The notes beneath the pieces were generated by a model. The model had not been told where the DNA came from, ran no database searches, and was given only the letters and a program-made list of their open reading frames with translations. The position numbers and the translations under genes are program-made. Below are positions 42,378-50,693 of a stretch of 64,000 bases of DNA, piece by piece (position 1 is the first letter of the stretch; every line of letters begins with the position of its first letter). Source of the stretch: Nocardia bovistercoris (lineage in GTDB: Bacteria > Actinomycetota > Actinomycetes > Mycobacteriales > Mycobacteriaceae); NCBI RefSeq assembly GCF_015674855.1, contig NZ_JADMLG010000013.1, positions 27,412-91,411 on the forward strand, written 5' to 3'.

Positions 42378-43786
42378 CGTTGCTCCTGTCGGTCCTGACC
42401 GCTCGCGACGAGCGCCTCGACCAGCCTGCTGTTGAATTCGATCAGGCGAGCGTAGTTGACCCTGGAGATGCGCTCGTCGGTTCCGTGGATCGTGTCGAGG
42501 TCGGCCTGGGTGAGCACGATGGGCGCGAAGTTGCAGCGGGTGGCGGCAAGGCCGTCGTAATGCCGCGAGTCGGTGGCGCCGGGCACGATGCCGGTGGTCA
42601 CCACGATGCCGGGCACGACGGCCTCGGCGATCTCGGCGATCATCTCGAAGGCCGGACCGGGCGCGGTGGTGGGCGACGGTTCCGAGGACATGCCGACCAA
42701 CTCGATGCCGACCGCGTCGTCGCGGACAACGCGACGGCAGTGCTCGAGGACGGTCGCCACCGAATCACCGGGCAGGATACGGAAATTCACCAGCGCCTCG
42801 GCGCGCTGCGGCAGCACATTGGCCTTGACGCCGCCGCGGATCACGGTGGGCGCGGTGGTGGTGCGCACCATCGCCTCGGTCTGGGGTTGCGCGGCCATGA
42901 TCCGCGTGATCACCGGCGCGGCGGGCGGCAGGCCCGCCAGCGCGAGTAGTCGGCGCCGCGGTTCGGACATGGCGTGCCTGACCCGGCTCAGCATGTCGAT
43001 CGCGGCGGGGGTGAGCCGCAGCGGCATCGGATGGTCCTGGATCCTGGCGACCGCGCGCGCGATCCGCCCCACCGCCGTCTGCTTGCCCGGCATCGAGGAA
43101 TGCCCGCCCACCTCGCGCACGGTCAACCGGACCGTCGCGTAGCCCTTCTCACCGAGCATGACGGTGGCCACCGGTCGGGTCGCCCCGTCGGCGACGCCGT
43201 CGGTGATCACCCCGCCTTCGTCCAGCAGCAGATCCGCGCGCACCCCGGACTCGCGCAGGCGCTCGGCCATCCGGACCGCGCCGTTGTCGCCGAACACCTC
43301 CTCGTCGTGCCCGAAGGCCAGGTAGACGGTGTGCCGGGGGCGCAGCCCCGCCGTCAGCGCCGCTTCCACCGCCTCCAGGATCGCGAGCAGACGGCTCTTG
43401 TCGTCGATCGCGCCGCGCCCCCAGATGTGGGTGTCGTCGACCACGCCGTCGAAAGGGGCGTGCGTCCACCGGCGCGGATCATCGACCGGGACCACGTCCT
43501 GGTGGGCCAGCAGAATCGCCGAACACCGCTCCGGTTCCCGGCCCGCCCAGCGATACAGCCTGCTGTGTCCGAACATCTCCAGCTCGAGTTCGGCGTGCAC
43601 GCGGGGGAAGGATCGCTCGAGGTGCTCGGCCAGCCGCGTGAACTCGGTGTCGGCGGTCTCGTCGGGCGTGTCGGTGGAGACGGTGACGCAGCGCAGCGCG
43701 GTGGCCAGCCGTTCGGCCACCGCGTCGGTGACCGGGGCCGTGCCGCGTGTCGCGTCTCGCGCGTCGCTGGGCGCGGCCGGGCTCAT
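42374..43786 (-). CDS. M20-family metallopeptidase (dipeptidase/carboxypeptidase-like)
   Basis: This 470-residue dizinc hydrolase acts on peptides or N-acyl amino acids. Metal motifs are LLAHQDVVPVDDP (His and Asp, about residue 100), IWGRGAIDDKSRLL (bridging Asp), AFGHDEEVFGDNGA (Glu-Glu), the dimerisation region with VGGHSSMPG, and near the end PGATDSRHYDGLA and IHGTDERIS. The family's larger PM20D1-like forms share this order. The ATG at 43786 overlaps the CocE gene stop by 4 nt. It sits in the operon CocE, M20, lipase, RibH2. Confidence 0.92.
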   Translation of the reverse strand: MSPAAPSDARDATRGTAPVTDAVAERLATALRCVTVSTDTPDETADTEFTRLAEHLERSFPRVHAELELEMFGHSRLYRWAGREPERCSAILLAHQDVVPVDDPRRWTHAPFDGVVDDTHIWGRGAIDDKSRLLAILEAVEAALTAGLRPRHTVYLAFGHDEEVFGDNGAVRMAERLRESGVRADLLLDEGGVITDGVADGATRPVATVMLGEKGYATVRLTVREVGGHSSMPGKQTAVGRIARAVARIQDHPMPLRLTPAAIDMLSRVRHAMSEPRRRLLALAGLPPAAPVITRIMAAQPQTEAMVRTTTAPTVIRGGVKANVLPQRAEALVNFRILPGDSVATVLEHCRRVVRDDAVGIELVGMSSEPSPTTAPGPAFEMIAEIAEAVVPGIVVTTGIVPGATDSRHYDGLAATRCNFAPIVLTQADLDTIHGTDERISRVNYARLIEFNSRLVEALVASGQDRQEQR

Positions 43787-45471
43787 CGCTGACCCGTCTC
43801 GTGCGGTGGATTCGTCGACACCAGGTTCATGGGCACCACTGCATTGTTCATCACCTCCGCCCCGAGGGTGGTGGTCTTCTCGACACGCCACTTCGCGTGC
43901 GCCTCGCTGCCGCCGCCCGTGAGGTCGGGCACGCGGGCCTCGGTGAGCAGCGGAACCTCCAGCCGCGCGGCCGTCACCGTGACCGTCGCGCCGGACGGTG
44001 CGTGCGACCAGACGTCGTCCACCACATCGGTGACCCTGACCCCGAGCCGGTGTCCGGCGGCGATCGGCCAGTCCTGGGCCAGCAGCCTGATCTCGGTGCG
44101 CGGCTCGACCGGCGCGATGCCCCGGGTGATGATCGTGGCCCGCCCGCTCGGCTCGACGTCGTAGAGTTCGACCGCCGCCGTCGCCGCCGCGGGACCGATC
44201 GACTCCAGCGTCGCCGTCGGCACGCCCGACAGGTGCACCGCGGACTCCAACGGTTGCGACACCGACCAGATCTCCCGATCCGGACCGGGCAGATAGCCGC
44301 GATCGACATACCGCCCGGCGCGCAACTCGACCGTCGACCGCCGGGAATCCGCGGGCGGCCACGTATTCTCGGAACGCCACCCGCCGTCGAACTGCTGCAC
44401 CGTGACCCGAGGCCACGGCACATCGGTATCCCGCAGCGCCACATGACGATCGAAGAACGCCATCATCTCGTTCTCGAATCCCGGAGTGCCGCACTTGAAT
44501 CGGCAATCGCTGTGCCCCCATTGCCCGAACCAGGCCCGATGCGCACCCGCGCCGAGCCCACGCCACAGCTCGAACACCCGGTCCGGGCGGGTGTTGGCGT
44601 CGAGGAAACCCTGCCCGAGGAACAACGGAATCGTGTTGCCGCGCAACTCGGTAACCAGATCGCGGGCCACCCAGTCCGGATCGGTCGCGTCGTGGTCGCC
44701 GGTGAGCGCCAGATACCGCCGCGTGCACTCGGCCGAGGTGTAGACGGCATTGGCCTGGTATTCGACGGAATCGTCCGGACGTCCCGGCGTCGAAGCGATG
44801 GCGACATGTTCGAGGCCGACCTCATCGGCGGGCCGTATCCCGTTCTCGGTCACCGGCTTTCCGGAGAACTTCCACGACACGCCCCGCATGTAGAGATACG
44901 AGTACGGGTCGACCACCGGTTCGAAAGCCACCACCGCCGCCAACCCGCGCGGTCGCGCCGCGAGTCCGAGCAGCCCCGTCCACGCCTCGTAGGACACCCC
45001 GACCATCCCGACACGTCCCGTCGACCACGGCCGAGTCGCCGCCCACTCCACCGCGGTCGCCACATCCGAGCGTTCCCCCGGACCGCCGTAATCCGGGCAC
45101 CCGTCGGAGCCGCCGAACCCGCGCAGATCCACGATCACGAACGTGTAGCCCGCCCGCAACGCCGCATCGACCGGCAGATAATCCGTGGACGGGCCACCCG
45201 TGAGCCGGGGCGCGGAGATGTAGGCGGTATGCGAACGGTACGGGCTCACCGTCAGGATGACCGGGGTCTTCGCGTCCTCGGGCAGATTCGTGGGCCGCAG
45301 CACATCGGCGTGCAACCGGGTCCCGTCCGGTGCGGTCAGGAAATGCTGTTCGTAGCGGTGCGGTGTGCTCACCGGTTCGGCGCCTGGCTCCGCCGCACTC
45401 ATCGGCGCGATCACGCCGAGCGCGAGCAGCGGGCCCGCGACCAGCCGCGACAGTATCGACAGCGATCTCAC
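43783..45471 (-). CDS. CocE/NonD-family hydrolase (secreted X-prolyl dipeptidyl peptidase-like)
   Basis: This 562-residue alpha/beta hydrolase has an N-terminal signal (RSLSILSRLVAGPLLALGVI, cleaved after about residue 28), then the CocE domain: VSPYRSHTAY, VIVDLRGFGGSDG, nucleophile GMVGVSYEAWTGL (G-V-S-Y-E, about residue 180), FLDANTRPDRVFE and WGHSDC as acid/base region. A C-terminal jelly-roll domain starts near residue 400. CocE relatives hydrolyse acyl esters or N-acyl peptides. The start is the GTG at 45471, first of a four-gene coupled operon. The 276 bp upstream show no gene. Confidence 0.88.
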   Translation of the reverse strand: MRSLSILSRLVAGPLLALGVIAPMSAAEPGAEPVSTPHRYEQHFLTAPDGTRLHADVLRPTNLPEDAKTPVILTVSPYRSHTAYISAPRLTGGPSTDYLPVDAALRAGYTFVIVDLRGFGGSDGCPDYGGPGERSDVATAVEWAATRPWSTGRVGMVGVSYEAWTGLLGLAARPRGLAAVVAFEPVVDPYSYLYMRGVSWKFSGKPVTENGIRPADEVGLEHVAIASTPGRPDDSVEYQANAVYTSAECTRRYLALTGDHDATDPDWVARDLVTELRGNTIPLFLGQGFLDANTRPDRVFELWRGLGAGAHRAWFGQWGHSDCRFKCGTPGFENEMMAFFDRHVALRDTDVPWPRVTVQQFDGGWRSENTWPPADSRRSTVELRAGRYVDRGYLPGPDREIWSVSQPLESAVHLSGVPTATLESIGPAAATAAVELYDVEPSGRATIITRGIAPVEPRTEIRLLAQDWPIAAGHRLGVRVTDVVDDVWSHAPSGATVTVTAARLEVPLLTEARVPDLTGGGSEAHAKWRVEKTTTLGAEVMNNAVVPMNLVSTNPPHETGQR

Positions 45472-45747
45472 GCCTGGACTATGCCCCGCCCGCCCCAGCC
45501 CGTCCAGCCCCGGAACTCGAGGGGGGTGCCGGTCGGGGCCGCACGGCTCGAAGGGATACCCCGGCCGCCGTTCGACTCGGTGCTGTCGGGGCGGTCCCGT
45601 CGATACGGCTTGTCGACGGTCGTGGGGCGCGTCATTCCCCATGGTCGGGATCATGTCGAGCAGGCAGCACACCGCCCGTGCTATCGGGAGCACCGGAGCG
45701 ATCCAGCGCCCGGTTCGGTCGCCGCACCGCGGCCGCGCCGGTGGTGT

Positions 45748-46590
45748 TCAGGAGGTCGGGCGGGCGCCGTCGGGGATATGCGTGTCGCGTATATCGAAGA
45801 CCGCCAGGTGCGTGGTCGGCGCTTCGCAGGTGCGCGTGGCATCGGGGGATGCGGTGACTTCGGCGCGCAGTTCGGTTGCGGTGACGTTCAGCGCGACGAG
45901 GTCGTCCGGGCAGGCGCGGACGGGGAACCCGTAGCGGCGCACGCCATTCGTGCCGTAGCGCTGGACGATCCGCGACGTCGCGTCCAGCACGGTTCGAGTG
46001 TCACCGCCCAGTTCGGCGCCGAGTGCCGCGCGCGCCGCCGGATCGGTGATCTCGCGCGGCGCGGAATCGGTTGTGGTGGGCGCCAGTTCGACGTGACCGA
46101 CCGATTCCGCAGGTCCATCGCGGTCCAACGGCTCGCCTCCGATGGTGCGCACCCCTTCCAGATCGGCCTTCTTCACCTTGAAGACCACGAACGGCGTGTA
46201 CGCGCGATAACACTCCTGGTGATCGGTCCCGCCCAGCAGTTCGGGCCGCAATTCCGTACCCGCACGCCGCAGTTCGGCCCGATTCGGCAATCGGCACCCG
46301 GTGGAGGTCACCACCGCGACATAGGCGTGGGTGTCCAGCTCGGTGAACCGCTCCGGATGCGCCGCGACCTGCGGTGACCGATCCGGATGCGCCGCGAACC
46401 AGCCGCCGAAGTAGCGCACCGCCGTCGCGCTGTCCACGACCGAGGTGAACGGCGGTCCGTTGAACCCGGACGCGTCGAATTCGACCACCTCGGCCGCGAG
46501 CGCGTCGGACTTCTCCGGCCCCGCCGCGCCATCGACGGCGCATCCGGTCAGCGCGAGCAATGCCGCTCCCGCCGCCCACATCCACTTCAC
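45748..46590 (-). CDS. Lipoprotein of unknown function
   Basis: This 280-residue protein has a lipoprotein signal (KWMWAAGAALLALTGCAVDG, Cys about residue 17). The mature part shows YFGGWFAAHPDRSPQVAAHPERF, HAYVAVVTSTGCRLPNRAELRRAG, ECYRAYTPFVVFKVKKADL and C-terminal ALNVTATELRAEV. Four cysteines in the mature domain suggest disulfides. I do not recognise the family. GGAAGG lies before the GTG at 46590. It is followed upstream by the Tdi1-like gene on the same strand. Confidence 0.7.
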   Translation of the reverse strand: MKWMWAAGAALLALTGCAVDGAAGPEKSDALAAEVVEFDASGFNGPPFTSVVDSATAVRYFGGWFAAHPDRSPQVAAHPERFTELDTHAYVAVVTSTGCRLPNRAELRRAGTELRPELLGGTDHQECYRAYTPFVVFKVKKADLEGVRTIGGEPLDRDGPAESVGHVELAPTTTDSAPREITDPAARAALGAELGGDTRTVLDATSRIVQRYGTNGVRRYGFPVRACPDDLVALNVTATELRAEVTASPDATRTCEAPTTHLAVFDIRDTHIPDGARPTS

Positions 46591-46609
46591 GGTGTCCGCC
46601 TTCCGACGC

Positions 46610-47047
46610 TCACGCCCACGGCCCGAGCAGCTGCCCGACCACGTCGAGGAAAACCCACACCTGTCCCACCGAATACGTGTCCGGTTCCTCGCTGCCACCC
46701 AGGAACGGATACGGCGTCGCGATATAGACCTGTTCATCCGCGAGCGGTCCGAGCAGTTCGCGAATCGCCGCGACATGATCGTTGCGCAGCACATAGCCCG
46801 CGAAACCGGGGTCGCGCAGCACTTCGTCGGCGAATTCCGCGACATCGCCGAAAGCCCCGTACCCCTTCGCCGCCGCCCGATAGGTGTGCAGCACCGCGAA
46901 CTCCGAGCTCGCGCTGTCCGCCATGAACACATGCCCCAGATCGGAATAGCCGACCACCAGGTCGAACTGCGGAAAGGCGCCCTCCCACGCGGGCATCGCC
47001 CGCGCCATCGGCTGCGGCTCGATCACCCGGAATCCTTCGTCCGTCAC
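46610..47047 (-). CDS. DUF1851/Tdi1-like (T6SS immunity-type) or SMI1-related protein
   Basis: This 145-residue soluble protein has a pattern I associate with the DUF1851/Tdi1 C-terminal domain: VVGYSDLGHVFMADSASSEFAVLHTY in the middle and LLGPLADEQVYIATPYPFLGGSEEPDTYSVGQVWVFLDVVGQLLG at the end. The phrase L-G-P-L-x-x-x-E-x-Y and L-G-G-S-E-E are the main evidence. Such proteins neutralise toxins in polymorphic-toxin systems, but no toxin gene is adjacent, so it may be an orphan immunity gene or a domesticated one. The start is the GTG at 47047. Confidence 0.5.
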   Translation of the reverse strand: MTDEGFRVIEPQPMARAMPAWEGAFPQFDLVVGYSDLGHVFMADSASSEFAVLHTYRAAAKGYGAFGDVAEFADEVLRDPGFAGYVLRNDHVAAIRELLGPLADEQVYIATPYPFLGGSEEPDTYSVGQVWVFLDVVGQLLGPWA

Positions 47048-47141
47048 GCCACCATCCAACCAGTTCCCCGCCACCGCGGACGCGCGAGCGCCGATACCGG
47101 GTAGATTGCTCGATGACCAGCCGCTCGGGGAGGAACCGACC

Positions 47142-47657
47142 ATGAGACGCCCGCACCTGAGCGCGCTCACCCGCTCCGCTCTCGCACTGGCGGCGGGCGT
47201 GATCGTCATCGACCAGCTCACCAAATGGTGGGCCGAAACCAGCCTGACTCCCGGCGCCGCCAACCCTGTGATCGGCGAACTCATCCAGTGGCGCCTGGTC
47301 TACAACCCCGGCGCCGCATTCGGCCTGGCCGCCGAACACACCTGGATCCTCACCATCATCGCCGCCCTCGCCGTCACCGCCCTGTTCGCCCTCGCGGGCC
47401 GCATGCGCACCCGCTCCGGCGCGGTCGCGGTTGGCATCCTGCTCGGCGGCGCCATCAGCCACCTCGGCGACCGCCTCATCCGCACCCCCGGTTTCGCCCG
47501 CGGCCACATCGTGGATTTCATCGACTACAACGGTTTCTTCGTCGGCAACGTCGCCGACATCGCCATAGTCTGTGGCGTAGCGGCCCTCGCCCTCCTGAAC
47601 ATCTTCCGCATAGAACCCGCCGCTCCACCCGAACCCGCCCGCCCCGATACCGCCTGA
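47142..47657 (+). CDS. lspA: Lipoprotein signal peptidase
   Basis: Signal peptidase II cleaves prolipoproteins ahead of the lipidated cysteine. This 171-residue protein has four membrane segments and both catalytic aspartates: GGAISHLGDRLIR (the motif is usually G-N-x-x-D-R; here the Asn is His) and GNVADIAIVCG (N-x-A-D). VIVIDQLTKWW and NPGAAFGLA are also typical. The ATG at 47142 follows GGGAGGA. The many lipoproteins in this window are its likely substrates. A tandem repeat follows the gene. Confidence 0.93.
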   Translation: MRRPHLSALTRSALALAAGVIVIDQLTKWWAETSLTPGAANPVIGELIQWRLVYNPGAAFGLAAEHTWILTIIAALAVTALFALAGRMRTRSGAVAVGILLGGAISHLGDRLIRTPGFARGHIVDFIDYNGFFVGNVADIAIVCGVAALALLNIFRIEPAAPPEPARPDTA

Positions 47658-47696
47658 CCTCCATGACCCCCTGACCGCCGGGATCCCGCGAGCTCA

Positions 47697-47852
47697 GGAA
47701 CCGTGGCTACCGGGGTCAGGTGAGCGCAAGAGCCTGGCTGCCGGAATCCGTGTGTGCGGGAACTGCGGCTACCAGGATTCGGCGGGTGCGAAAACTGTAG
47801 CTACCGGAGTTCCGCGTGTGCGGGAACCGTGGCTACCGGGGTTCCGCGAGCC
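47697..47852. repeat. Five-copy 31-32-bp tandem repeat
   Basis: Units lie at 47697-47727, 47728-47757, 47758-47789, 47790-47821 and 47822-47852. Consensus is about GGGAACCGTGGCTACCGGGG followed by TTCCGCGTGTGC. The last and first units are most alike, and units 2 and 3 diverge most. No spacers exist between units, so it is not a CRISPR. It sits 39 bp after lspA in an otherwise empty 347-bp interval (47658-48004). Confidence 0.85.
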
Positions 47853-48004
47853 CGGCGACGAACGCGTCCGCATCTCGATACGACCGAATCCGCACGAACC
47901 GCGGATGTCGAGAGGCCGGATCACTTTCCGCCGCGGCCTGTATCGTTGCCTGCCTCGCATGCGTGGTCCGCCCCTCCTCCGTGATGATCGGGTCGGTAGG
48001 CCGC

Positions 48005-48682
48005 TCACGCCGAACGCGGCATCTCGGCGTCGCGGGCGAATGTCGCGGCGTATCGGTCGACGTACGGGCGGCCCGCGCGGTCGGCGAGTTCGCGCATCAA
48101 GGCGTCGGTGGCGGTCCTCGGGTGCGGCCGATCGGCGGCGGGGTACCGGCGCGGCGCCGCGAAGTCGATGCGCACCTTGGCGAATCGCCAGCGGCGGCTG
48201 CCGATCGGGTTGACCCTTTCGGTGCCGGAGAGCACGACCGGGACCACGGGCGCGCCGGTCGCGATGGCGACGCGCAGCGCGCCGGTGCGGCCGCGGTAGA
48301 TCCGGCCGTCGGGGGAGCGGGTGCCCTCGGGGTGGATGGCCCAGATCCCGCCGGATTCGAGGATTCCGGTAGCCGCGGCGAGTGCGTCGGCGGCGGCGCT
48401 GCCGCCCGTCCGGTCCACCGGGACCTGCCCGGAGACGGTGTAGAACCAGCGGGTGAGCCGACCTTTGACACCGGCCCCGGTGAAGTACTCACGCTCGGCC
48501 AGGAAGGTGACGCGCCTCGGCAGGACGAGCGCCAGGTAGAGCGAGTCGATCATCGCGAGGTGGTTGGCCGCGATGATGACCGGCCCTTGCTTCGGAACAT
48601 GGTGCAGGCCCGTGACTTCCGGCCGTCCGAGCAGTCGCAGCAGCGGCCCGAGCATGATGTGTTTGAAGAGCCGATACCACAT
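48005..48682 (-). CDS. 1-acyl-sn-glycerol-3-phosphate acyltransferase family protein (PlsC-like)
   Basis: This 225-residue acyltransferase would acylate lysophosphatidate or a related acceptor at the membrane. Motifs: IIAANHLAMIDSLYLA (H-x4-D, about residues 36-41), the FLAEREYF region, GGIWAIHPEGTRSPDG (E-G-T-R) and VVPVVLSG. Length fits the family. The start at 48682 has GGGAGGA nine bases upstream. It is divergent from the TetR gene at 48789 with two operators between, so TetR probably represses it. Confidence 0.9.
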   Translation of the reverse strand: MWYRLFKHIMLGPLLRLLGRPEVTGLHHVPKQGPVIIAANHLAMIDSLYLALVLPRRVTFLAEREYFTGAGVKGRLTRWFYTVSGQVPVDRTGGSAAADALAAATGILESGGIWAIHPEGTRSPDGRIYRGRTGALRVAIATGAPVVPVVLSGTERVNPIGSRRWRFAKVRIDFAAPRRYPAADRPHPRTATDALMRELADRAGRPYVDRYAATFARDAEMPRSA

Positions 48683-48706
48683 GGACTGTTCCTCCCGGAC
48701 GAATGT

Positions 48707-48745
48707 GTAGACACTGTCTACCGCACTCGCATAGACATTGTCTAC
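48707..48745. promoter_or_regulatory. Two TetR-type operators between the acyltransferase and TetR genes
   Basis: GTAGACACTGTCTAC (48707-48721) is a perfect 7-1-7 palindrome. ATAGACATTGTCTAC (48731-48745) repeats it with two changes. Centres are 24 bp apart. Both lie in the 106-bp divergent region, which is the expected place for TetR autoregulation and control of the acyltransferase. Confidence 0.8.
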
Positions 48746-48788
48746 CCCTCGGGATCGGCGTCGGGCAACCCTGCGGGACAATGGCGGC

Positions 48789-49352
48789 ATGACCGACACA
48801 GCGGCCGGCGAACCCTTGCGCGACCGACTGGTCGACGTCGGCGTCGGCCTACTCGAGGAGGTGGGCGCGGCCCAACTGGGCCTACGAGCCATCACCCGCG
48901 CGGCGGGCGTCTCACACGGCGCACCCCGCCGCTACTTCCCGACCCACAACGCGCTGCTCGCCGCCATCGCCGCCCGCGGTTTCACCGACCTGCTCGCCCG
49001 CTTCCCCCACGCCGAATCCGGCACACCCCGAGATCGCCTGCACGCCATGGCGACCGAATACGTCGGCTTCGCCGCCGCTCGCCCCGAAATGTTCACGCTC
49101 ATGTTCCGCCACGATCTCCTCGAGGGCTCCGGCGAGAACCTGCGCGCCACGACACTGCCCGCCTACGCCCGCTTCACCACCCTCGTCGCCGAGGCACTCG
49201 GCCACGACGACCCCGCCCGCGCCCTCGCCCTGTGGACCAATCTGCACGGCATCGCCGCCCTCGGCGCCAACCGCAGCCTCGCCCTCATCGCGGCCGAGGC
49301 GGACGCACGCGAACTCGCCGACCGGGTGATCGAGCTACATTTACCGCGTTGA
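48789..49352 (+). CDS. TetR-family transcriptional regulator
   Basis: This 187-residue regulator has its DNA-binding region in residues 9-55 (LRDRLVDVGVGLLEEVGAAQLGLRAITRAAGVSHGAPRRYFPTHNALL). The C-terminal domain matches the TetR_C_33/AcrR type with a WTNLHGIAALG segment often found in such regulators. The ATG at 48789 is chosen from the family N-terminus. The two palindromes at 48707-48745 are its probable sites, and it would control the divergent acyltransferase. Confidence 0.88.
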   Translation: MTDTAAGEPLRDRLVDVGVGLLEEVGAAQLGLRAITRAAGVSHGAPRRYFPTHNALLAAIAARGFTDLLARFPHAESGTPRDRLHAMATEYVGFAAARPEMFTLMFRHDLLEGSGENLRATTLPAYARFTTLVAEALGHDDPARALALWTNLHGIAALGANRSLALIAAEADARELADRVIELHLPR

Positions 49353-49447
49353 CCGCCCGAGCCGCCGGAAACTGTGCTGCTCGACGTTGTTCAGCCGATC
49401 CTGTCCCACATCCTCCGCATGAGTCCGAATCAGCTCAGATACGGAAC

Positions 49448-49862
49448 TCACGCGCGCTGTTCGGCATGATGCCGCAGTCTGAACCGAACGGTGTCGTGCA
49501 CAGGCAAGGTCGCAGATTCCGCGAGATGCAGGAACCGCACAGCCGTCGATTCCGAACTCACCGCGATCCGACCTCGATCATACTGCCGTAGAACGTGATT
49601 TAAACTCCTGACGCACTTCTCTGTCGGCATACGCGATCACACGTTCGGGATCGGTATAGACCCCGAGAATCCCCGTGATCTCGATATCGAGCCCGGTTTC
49701 CTCGCGGGTCTCACGGATCACACACTGCTTCAGAGTTTCCCCGATCTTCATGACCCCACCCGGAAACGCCCAGTTCCCAGAGCCGCTGCGCCGCTGCATG
49801 AGGACAGCACCCGCATCGTCGGGTGATGAGAGCCGAATCGCCCAGCACCAAACTGTTCGGTT
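49448..49862 (-). pseudogene. NUDIX hydrolase, frameshifted
   Basis: A NUDIX hydrolase is broken into two frames. Frame 1 (about 49862-49600) reads IRLSSPDDAGAVLMQRRSGSGN, the full NUDIX box GGVMKIGETLKQCVIRETREETGLD, then GVYTDPERVIAYADREVRQEF. After that it changes to KSRSTAV and stops at 49578. The expected C-terminal part continues in the other frame as GRIAVSSESTAVRFLHLAE and LPVHDTVRFRLRHHAEQRA ending at 49448. So at least one frameshift and perhaps a small deletion lie near 49600. The N-terminus also lacks a start codon because a stop is at 49863. It lies at the edge of the low-GC island. Confidence 0.8.
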
Positions 49863-50072
49863 TCAGCGCCTCTGGATCGCGTATTAATCACGTTGTGAGC
49901 CTATCTAGTTATCCCTATGGCGAACACGGCGTCACTGTTCCTATGCAGGATGCCGATGAGTCAGTCTCTAGGCCGCACCACGAGAGTCAACTTCTTTCGG
50001 TATGATCTCCAAACAGTCTGACTTCTTTGATATTCTGCCGCCTAGCCTTCTCGCAATGTCTTAAATCTGGTC

Positions 50073-50693
50073 CTAAACAGGGTATACGCATTGATTTCGA
50101 TATGTCTCGTAGCCGAGGAGATGCAAAAAATGGCGAAAACTTCGGCTATGTTTCGCTACTTGTTCTACCTGTGTTCGTCCTGAAATCCTATCGCCGTCTG
50201 CAATTTTATCGTACTGGATCCCTATGGCCGCTCGCTTCAATTCTGCCAGCGCATCTACCGAGTCGGCCTTGTTTGGCTCGACTTTCCTGGCGAGCGCAGG
50301 CGTAACTTTAAATCGAGCTGGTTGGGCTCTCAGGGCGTCCAGATCGCCAATTAGCCAGTTTTCGAACATCCTGTCCTTGATGGCTACATCGATCGGTATA
50401 TCAGAATTCTTGTGCAGTTCTTTTTCGATCGTCTGAGCGATTTCTCCAGGGTGCGCGGACTGTCGCTCCCTGTCGAGAAGTAAGATTGCCCGAGCCGCGC
50501 CGTCTATGCCCACAATTCGAAGTGGCCCTCTGCATGCGGCGACCAACTGCCCAGGAGGCCCGTCCGGTGCCGCGTTTACAAGCAAAGGTTTCATGATTTG
50601 TGTTTTCTTAGGGAGCTTTTCCTTTATTTGAGGATACAAGCGGGGAAGCGATTTGAACTCGCTTTTCCCTTCAGTCAAGATTGCGATCTTCAT
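50073..50693 (-). CDS. DUF4276 protein, TOPRIM-like candidate effector
   Basis: This 206-residue protein fits DUF4276. The N-terminal KIAILTEGKSEFKSLPRLYP has the E-G-x-x-E motif of TOPRIM-like folds, RAILLLDRERQS supplies an acidic D-x-E pair, and MFENWLIGDLDALRA matches the F-E-x-W-L-x-x-D signature. The C-terminus is basic (SGRTQVEQVAKHSRSFRHFLHLL), suggesting nucleic-acid contact. DUF4276 genes commonly follow an AAA ATPase gene, as here (4-nt ATGA overlap), in arrangements recalling AbiL/RloA-RloB. I infer a nuclease-like effector of a defence module. Low GC and A/T-rich codons indicate transfer. Confidence 0.75.
   Translation of the reverse strand: MKIAILTEGKSEFKSLPRLYPQIKEKLPKKTQIMKPLLVNAAPDGPPGQLVAACRGPLRIVGIDGAARAILLLDRERQSAHPGEIAQTIEKELHKNSDIPIDVAIKDRMFENWLIGDLDALRAQPARFKVTPALARKVEPNKADSVDALAELKRAAIGIQYDKIADGDRISGRTQVEQVAKHSRSFRHFLHLLGYETYRNQCVYPV

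Noticed and set aside
43787..44728. Upstream part of the M20 frame
   Set aside because: It lies opposite in frame within the CocE gene and has shadow composition. The ATG at 43786 with ATGA overlap is the real start.
47697..47852. CRISPR-like array
   Set aside because: Units are directly adjacent with no spacers and vary among themselves. There are no cas genes in the window.
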